The notes under the pieces are model-generated. The model did no database searches and had not been told where the DNA came from. It saw only the letters and a list, made by a program, of their open reading frames with translations. A program made the position numbers and the translations under genes. From Hexactinellida sp. DTS-2022 (taxonomy: Eukaryota; Porifera; Hexactinellida): a DNA stretch of 64,000 bases. Positions 56,397 to 64,000 of the stretch are shown in pieces (position 1 is the first letter of the stretch; the number at the start of each line of letters is the position of its first letter). The stretch is taken from positions 3,286,001-3,350,000 of the forward strand of contig JAPNXP010000012.1 of the NCBI GenBank assembly GCA_028753945.1. Reading direction: 5' to 3'.

Positions 56397-56830
56397 CTGT
56401 GCCGACTATACTATAGTATAGTGGCCCAGTATTGGAATCACTGCCTTTATTGTATATTATTACTGTGCCGACTATACTATAGTATAGTGGCCCAGTTCTA
56501 ATCTTAGTGCTTTGGTTACCGATTATTACTGTGCCGATTATACTATAGTATAGTGGCCCAGTATTGGTCTTAGTGCTTTGGTATATTATTATTACTGCGC
56601 CCGACTATACTATAGTATAGTGGCCCAGTATTGGAATCACTGCCTTTATTTTTACTGTGCCGACTATACTATAGTATAGTGGCCCAGTATTAGAATCACT
56701 GCCTTTATTACTGTGCCGACTATACTATAGTATAGTGGCCCAGTATTGGAATCACTGCCTTTATTATTATTACTGTGCCGACTATACTATAGTATAGTGG
56801 CCCAGTATTGGAATCACTGCCTTTATTTAT
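56397..56830. repeat. 60-bp tandem repeat with 16-bp palindrome, seven copies
   Basis: Unit TACTGTGCCGAC, CTATACTATAGTATAG (perfect palindrome), TGGCCCAGTATTGG, AATCACTGCC, then T-rich filler of variable length with ATT repeats. Further copies: 6789, 55868, and three at 62797-62975. Confidence 0.9.
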
Positions 56831-58144
56831 ATTATTATTATTATTTTTATTTTTTCTCCGTAGACGGTGCCCTGGCCTGAGCTTTATAGTTGATGGGCTG
56901 AAACTTGGCATGTAGGTGCGTATGGACCGTCTAATTTGCACCTGGGGTTACGATTTTTGATTAACGAATTTTTGACACATCTTTAACACCTTTCAAAATT
57001 TGTCTGGTCCATAACTCAAAATATGTTTTACTAAACCCCCAAATTTTATTTCACATTTGGATTCAACATAAAATTCTGCGTCTGATGGGAGAGGAATATT
57101 TTCAAAAATATGTTTAATTTCTGCCATAAATGGGGTTTGAAATTTCTTTGTTTACTCACACTTCAATTTCAGTAAAAGTGTTAAATCTAATTCTATTGTT
57201 TCTACTTGTAATAATTATATTGATTTAACTTGTTAAATCTTACTCTATTGTTTCAACTTGAGATAAATATATTGATTCAACTTATAAATTCCAGCTGGCT
57301 CCTATTTAATTGTAGTATTACTATACAATGGATTAAATAAAATATAATGATATAAGGAATTTGTTGACTAAACTCAAATCACCGTGGATAACATTGCTAA
57401 AATAAATAACTAATAATATAATTTATTATCAATTCATAATGAATGAATGGCATTAAACTAAAGATGGTTTATGATAGAACCGTTAAGATTTTACATTCCA
57501 CAACAACGACAGATTAAGTGATTATATTTATTTCGGCGAGAATATTCTTGCACAATTAATGACTGACTTAATTAATTATAATTAATTCATTTTGTATTTA
57601 ACTTATAGACGGTTCCAAATAGATTATTGGGGTTATCGAGTGCGTGGAATTCAAATATTATAGTGAAATTCAATTTAAATTAATAATAATTGCAAATAAT
57701 TGAACTTAATTTATTTTGCTGTATATAATAATGGTGTTAAATAATAAATAAATAAATTAAATATTTATACTAATTAGATAAATTTCATTAATCTCAGAGA
57801 TGATACAAGATAGAAAAAACTTTCAATTTATCAATTGGTCCTTATGCCAGGACCAGGTACCACCTATACAAGTGGGTCCTGACACCTTGAGGTGATTATG
57901 ACATCGTCAAAAAAATGTATTTTTACAATTTTGTTAATTCGATATTTAAAATGGGTTAGTTGATGTTGGGTGATGACCCAACACACACATAAAAAATGCT
58001 GAGTCATCAGCTATTATATTCTACTCAAACTTGAATATCTCTAAAATTATATGAACTAAATGGAAACTTCCACGACTCTAAGGGTCGTTGCCTTCTGAAA
58101 CACCTTTCTGGAATAATTTAACACCTTCATAGTTATGATGACAT

Positions 58145-58275
58145 GGCGGAAAAAAAATCCAAAATTGCAGCCTGCGCCGACAGCATGTTCCTATGGAGGC
58201 ACTATCAATAAACCACCACCAAAATATAGTGCCACCAAAGGAACATGCGTCGGCACAGGCTGCAATTTTGGATTT
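58145..58275. repeat. Array hairpin, first copy
   Basis: Arms of about 47 bp starting TCCAAAATTGCAGCCTGCGC, inverted around an AATAAACCACC loop. Further copies at about 59775-59900, 61215-61340, 62665-62790 and 63715-63835. Confidence 0.88.
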
Positions 58276-58754
58276 TTTATTATTTTTTTTTTCTCCGTAG
58301 ACGGTGCCCTGGCCAGAGCTTAATTGTTGATGGGCTGAAACTTGGCATGTAGGTGCGATGGGACCGTCTAATTTGCACCTGGGGTTACGATTTTTGATTA
58401 ACGAATTTTTGACACATCTTTAACACCTTTCAAAATTTGTCTGGTCCATAACTCAAAATATGTTTTACTAAACCCCCAAATTTTATTTCACATTTGGATT
58501 CACCATAAAATTCTGCGTCTGATGGGAGAGGAATATTTTCAAAAATATGTTTAATTTCTGCCATAAATGGGGTTTGAAATTTCTTTGTTTACTCACACTT
58601 CAATTTCAGTAAAAGTGTTAAATCTAATTCTATTGTTTCAACTTGTAATAATTATATTGATTTAACTTGTTAAATCTTACACTATTGTTTCAACTTGAGA
58701 TAAATATATTGATTCAACTTATAAATTCCAGCTGGCTTCTATTTAATTGTAGTA

Positions 58755-58937
58755 CAGGTAAACCTCCCAAAGCGGCACCCATCGGGAGAATGATTTTGTG
58801 CCGCTTCTCGGAGGCTGCCGCTTTGGGAGGTTGCTCGTAAGGTAAACTCCGAAAGCGGCACCCATCGGGAGAATGATTTTGTGCCGCTTCTCGGAGGTTG
58901 CCGCTACTCGGAGGTGCCGCTTTGGGAGGTTTACCTG
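58755..58937. mobile_element. 183-bp TA-flanked MITE, family CAGGTAAACCTCCC
   Basis: Ends CAGGTAAACCTCCCAAAGCG and its inverse CGCTTTGGGAGGTTTACCTG, beside TA. Inside, a block of about 90 bp (GCGGCACCCATCGGGAGAAT) is doubled. Other array units show the empty site TGTAGTATTACTA. Confidence 0.93.
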
Positions 58938-61900
58938 TATTACTATACAATGGATTAAATAAAATATAATGATATAAGGAATTTGTTGACTAAACTCAAA
59001 TCACCGTGGATAACATTGCTAAAATAAATAACTAATAATTTACTTTATTATCAATAAGTAATGAATGAATGGCATTAAACTAAAGATGGTTTATGATAGA
59101 ACCGTTAAGATTTTACATACCACAACAACGACAGATTATGTGATTATATTTACTTCTGCGTTAATATTATTGCACTGTTAATATACTGACGTAATTAATT
59201 ATAATTAATTCAGTCAGTATATGACTTATATAGATGCTTCCAATTTATTTATTAGGGGTTATCGAGTGTGCGGAATTGAAATTTGATGGACAAATTAATT
59301 TATTTATTATTTATGACAAAATAATTAAACTTAATAAATATAAGTTGACATTGAAATTGGTGTTAAATTATAAATAATATTAATAATTATATATACTAAT
59401 TAATTAAATATCATAAATCTCAGAGATCATAGAAGATAGAAACAAACTTTCAATTTATCAATTGGTCCTTATGGCACGTGCCACCTATACAAGTGGGTCT
59501 TGACACCTTGAGGTGATGATGACATCGTTAAAAAAATGTGTTTTTACAATTTTGTTAATTCAATATTAAAAATGGGTTAGTCCATGTTGGGTGATGACCC
59601 AACACTCACATAAAAAATGCTGAGTCATCAGTTGTTATATTCTACTCAAACTTGAATATCGCTAAAAGGAAGTGAACTAAAACGAAACTTCCACCACTCT
59701 AAGGGTCGATGCCTTCTGTAACACCTTTTTGAAATGATTTAACACCTTTATAGTGATGATGACTTGGCGAAAAAAAAATCCAAAATTGCATCCTGTGCCG
59801 ACAGCATGTTCCATTGGAGGCACTATCAATAAACCACCAACAAAATATAGTGCCACCAAAGGAACATGCGTCGGCACAGGATGCAATTTTGGATTTTTTA
59901 TTATTATTTTTATTATTTTTTCTCCGTAGACGGTGCCCTGGCAAGAGCTTTAGAGTTGATGGGCTAAAACTTGGCATGTAGGTGCGATAGGACCGTCTAA
60001 TTTGCACCTGGGGTTACGATTTTTGATTAACAAATTTTTTACACACCTTTAACACCTTTCAAAATTTGTCTGGTCCATAACTCAAAAATTGTTTTACTAA
60101 ACCCCCACATTTTATTTTATATTTGGATTCACCATAAAATTCTGCGTCTGATGGGAGAAGAAACCTTTCAATAAAGGGGTCAATTTCTGCCATAAATGGG
60201 GGTTGAAATTTCTTTCTTTACTCACACTTCAATTTCAGTAAAGTGTTAAATCTAATTCCATTGTTTCAACTTGTAATAATTATATTGATTTAACTTGTTA
60301 AATCCTACTCTAGTGATTCAACTTGCGATAATTATATTGATTCAACTTATAAATTCCAGCTGGCTTCTATTTAATTGTAGCATTACTATACAATGGATTA
60401 AATTAAATTAATTTATATAAGGAATTTGTTGACTTTACTCAACTCACCGTGGATAACATTGCTAAAATAAATAACTAATAATTTAATATATTATCAATAA
60501 GTAATGAATGAATGGCATTAAACTAAAGATGGTTTATGATAGAACCGTTAAGATTTTACATTCCACAACAACGACAGATTAAGTGATTATATTTATTTCG
60601 GCGAGAATATTCTTTTTGCACAATTAATGTACTGACGTAATTTATTATAATTAATTCCTTTTGTATTTAACTTATAGAATTTTCCAATTGGATTATTGGG
60701 GTTATCGAGTGCGCTGAATTCAAATATGATAGTGAAATTCGATTTAAATTAATAATAAGTGCAAATAATTGAACTTTATTTATTTTGCTGTACATAATAA
60801 TGGTGTTAAATAATTAATACATTAATTAAATTTTTATGCTAATTAGCTAAATTTCATTAATCTCGGAGATGATACAAGATATAAACAAACTTTCAATTTA
60901 TCAATTGGTCCTTATGCCAGGTACCACCTATACAAGTGGGTCTTGACACCTTGAGGTGATGATGACATCGTTAAAAAAATGTATTTTTACAATTTTATTA
61001 ATTCGACATTTAAAATGGGTTAGTTGGTGTTGGGTGATGACCCAACACTCACATAAAAAATGCTGACTCAGCACTTATTATATTCTACTGAAACTTGAAT
61101 ATCTTTGAAACGAAGTGAGCAAAATGGAAACTTCCACGACTCTAAGGGTCGTTGCCTTCTGAAACACCTTTCTGGAATAATTTAACACCTTCATAGTGAT
61201 GATGACATGGCAGAAAAAAAATCCAAAATTGCAGCCTGCGCCGACAGCATGTTCCTATGGAGGCACTATCAATAAACCACCACCAAAATATAGTGCCACC
61301 AAAGGAACATGCGTCGGCACAGGCTGCAATTTTGGATTTTATATTATTATTATTATTTATATTATTATTTTTTCTCCGTAGACGGTGCCCTGGCCAGAGC
61401 TTTATGGTTGATGGGCTGAAACTTGGCATGTAGGTTCGGAGTCGACGTCTAATTTGCACCTGGGGTTACGATTTTTTATTAACAAATTTTTGACACATCT
61501 TTAACACCTTTCAAATTTTGTCTGGTCCATAACTCTAAAGTTGTTTTACTAAACCCCCAAATTTTATTTCACATTTGGACTCGCCATAGAATTCTGCGTC
61601 TGATGGGACAAGAAAGTTTCGCATAAAGGGGTCAATTTCTGCCATAAATGGGCGTTGAAATTTCTTTGTTTACTCACACTTCAATTTCAGTAAAACTGTG
61701 AAATCTAATTCCATTGTTTCAACTTGTAATAATTATATTGATTTAACTTGTTAAATCCTACTCTATTGATTCAACTTGCGATAATTATATTGATTCAACT
61801 TATAAATTCCAGCTGGCTTCTATTTAATTGTAGCATTACTATACAATGGATTAAATTAAATTAATTTATATAAGGAATTTGTTGACTTTACTCAACTAAC

Positions 61901-63833
61901 CGTGGATAACATTGCTAAAATAAATAACTAATAATTTAATTTATTATCATTAAGTAATGAATGAATGGCATTAAACTAAAGATGGTTTATGATAGAACCG
62001 TTAAGATTTTACATTCCACAACAACGACAGATTAAGTGATTATATTTATTTCGGCGAGAATATTCTTTTTGCACAATTAATGTACTGACGTAATTTATTA
62101 TAATTAATTCCTTTTGTATTTAACTTATAGAATTTTCCAATTGGATTATTGGGGTTATCGAGTGCGCTGAATTCAAATATGATAGTGAAATTCGATTTAA
62201 ATTAATAATAAGTGCAAATAATTGAACTGTATTTATTTTGCTGTACATAATAATGGTGTTAAATTATTAATTTATTAATTAAATATTTATACTAATTAGG
62301 TAAATTTCATTAATCTCAGAGATGATACAAGATAGAAACAAACTTTCAATTTATCAATTGGTCCTTATGCCAGGTACCACCTATACAAGTGGGTCTTGAC
62401 ACCTTGAGGTGATGATGACATCGTTAAAAAAATGTATTTTTACAATTTTGTGAATTAAATAATTCGCATGGGTTGGTTGGAGTTGGGTGAATACCCAACA
62501 CGCACTTAAAAAATGCTGAGTCATCACAGATTATATTCTACTGAAACTTGAATATCTCTCAAATGAATTGAGCTAAATGGAAACTTCCACCACTCTAAGG
62601 GTCGTTGCCTACTGAAACACCTTTCTGAAATAATTTAACACCTTCATAGTGATGATGACTAGGCGAAAAAAAATCCAAAATTGCAGCTAGTGCTGACAGC
62701 ATGTTCCTTTGGAGGCACTATCAATAAACCACCACCAAAATATAGTGCCACCAAAGGAACATGCGTCGGCACAGCTGCAATTTTGGATTTTTATTATTAC
62801 TGTGCCGACTATACTATAGTATAGTGGCCCAGTATTAGAATCACTGCCTTTATTTTTACTGTGCCGACTATACTATAGTATAGTGGCCCAGTATTGGTCT
62901 TACTGCTTTGGTTACCGATTATTATTATTACTGTGCCGACTATACTATAGTATAGTGGCCCAGTATTGGAATCACTGCCTTTATTTATATTATTATTATT
63001 TCTCCGTAGCAGGTGCCCTGGCCACACCTATATACATAGAGGGCTGAAACTTGTTATGTAGGTTCGGAGTCGACGTCTAATTTGCACCTGGGGTTACGAT
63101 TTTTTATTAACACATTTTGGACACATCTTTAACACCTTTCAAAACTTGTCTGGTCCATAACTCAAAAAATGTTTTAATAAACCCCCAAATTTTATTTCAC
63201 ATTTGGATTCACCATAAAATTCTGCTTCTGATGGGAGAAGAAAAGTTTCAATAAGGTGTTTAATTTCTGCCACAAATGGGGGTTAAAATTTCTTTGTTTA
63301 CTCACACTTCAATTTCAATAAAACTGTGAAATCTAATTCCATTGTTTCAACTTGTAATAATTATATTGATTTAAACTTTTAAATCTTACTCTATTGATTC
63401 AACTCGCGATAATTATATTGATTTAACTTATAAATTCCAGCTGGCTTCTATTTAATTATAGTATTACTATACAATGGATTAAATATAATAAAGTATTATA
63501 CGGAATTTGTTGACTCAACTCAACCAACCGTGGATAACATTGCTAAAATAAATAACTAATAATATAATTTATTATCGATACATAATGCATGAATGGCATT
63601 AAACTCTTGATGGTTTATGCTATAAACAAACTTCAAATTTATCTACCTATCCTTGTGACTCCGACCAATTAACAAATGGTAATCACACCTTGGGCGTTGA
63701 TGACTTGGCGAAAGAAAAATCCAAAATTGCAGCCTGTGCAGACAGCATGTTCCTTTGGAGGCACTATCAATAAACAACCAACAAAATATAGTGCCACCAA
63801 AGGAACATGCGTCGGCACAGGCTGCAATTTTGG

Positions 63834-63865
<32 letters not shown>

Positions 63866-64000
63866 GTCCGTAGATCGTCCACAGAACAGAGTTTTATTAA
63901 CTAAGAGCCCAAATTTTCAGGATATGTGTCTCATGGGTTACAAATGTGCACTTGGGGTCACAATTTTTGATTACATTTATTTGGACACATTTTTGCACCT

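Larger units (their letters stand above)
56840..64000. repeat. Tandem array of about 1.45-kb units, at least five
   Basis: The marker TGCCCTGGCC recurs at about 56868, 58303, 59933, 61387 and 63013. Spacings of 1435 and 1454 bp mark the plain unit; 1630 and 1626 bp contain extra insertions (MITE 58755-58937; palindromic repeats 62797-62975). Each unit runs from TTCTCCGTAGACGG through CACCGTGGATAACATTGC and GATGATGACATGGC to the hairpin and an ATT-rich tail. It is non-coding and reaches the right edge of the window, so its full extent is unknown. Confidence 0.88.

Noticed and set aside
59677..63882. Repeated short frames with Asn-rich or MQIRRS-like starts
   Set aside because: They recur because the 1.45-kb unit recurs; they run through the hairpin and ATT-rich tails and are not conserved as protein.
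1..64000. rRNA and tRNA genes, retroviral or LINE reverse transcriptase
   Set aside because: None was recognised by eye: no rRNA-like conserved blocks, no convincing tRNA A and B boxes with acceptor stem, and no reverse transcriptase YxDD-type motif in the longer frames.

Overview
The window looks like nuclear DNA of an invertebrate animal. It is AT-rich, its genes have spliceosomal introns, and it is packed with cut-and-paste DNA transposons and miniature inverted-repeat elements (MITEs). No ribosomal RNA, tRNA, operon or bacterial signal was seen. The species cannot be named from the sequence; a sponge, cnidarian or similar early-branching animal would fit the transposon mix, but that is only a guess.

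Two ordinary host genes are clear, in tandem on the + strand. The first is an intron-free GTPBP1-type translational GTPase (39839-41749). The second is a four-exon gene for a DUF4140/DUF4139 protein of the nematode F37C4.5 type (42051-55550, 600 codons). All three of its introns are phase 0, the third uses a GC-AG boundary, and all three are swollen by transposons.

Region by region. 1-1.0 kb: a 31-bp minisatellite and a terminal-inverted-repeat element. 1.2-3.5 kb: a broken Myb/SANT-like gene, then a Mutator-like element (FLYWCH plus MULE transposase) with a perfect 9-bp target duplication. 4.3-5.6 kb: a TTAA-flanked foldback element with smaller elements inside. 8.8-21.2 kb: a Kyakuja-Dileera-Zisupton (KDZ)-type transposase gene facing a Ulp1-protease/PHD gene tail to tail. 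One KDZ exon was split by two other complete transposons: a 3.75-kb element with a 722-residue transposase-like protein I cannot place in a superfamily, and a 3.78-kb P element with a THAP domain. 21.2-30 kb: nested hAT-like and TA-flanked MITEs, one nest three levels deep. 30-35 kb: a second decayed KDZ/Ulp1-PHD pair and a second, internally deleted P element. 35-39.8 kb: mostly MITEs and unassigned AT-rich DNA. 39.8-55.6 kb: the host genes, with an OTU-like gene fragment, a Mutator-like element with an intact MULE-RING protein, a 1.35-kb foldback and several hAT MITEs in the introns. 55.9-64 kb: a tandem array of about 1.45-kb non-coding units carrying a conserved hairpin.

How the parts relate: the mobile elements form a layered record. 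Exact target duplications (4, 7, 8 or 9 bp, TA or TTAA) show which element went into which. The KDZ reading frame closes across both insertions when they are removed together with one target copy. The best candidates for an undescribed system are the 722-residue element with its roughly 0.5-kb terminal inverted repeats, and the repeated pairing of KDZ transposase with a convergent Ulp1-PHD gene.
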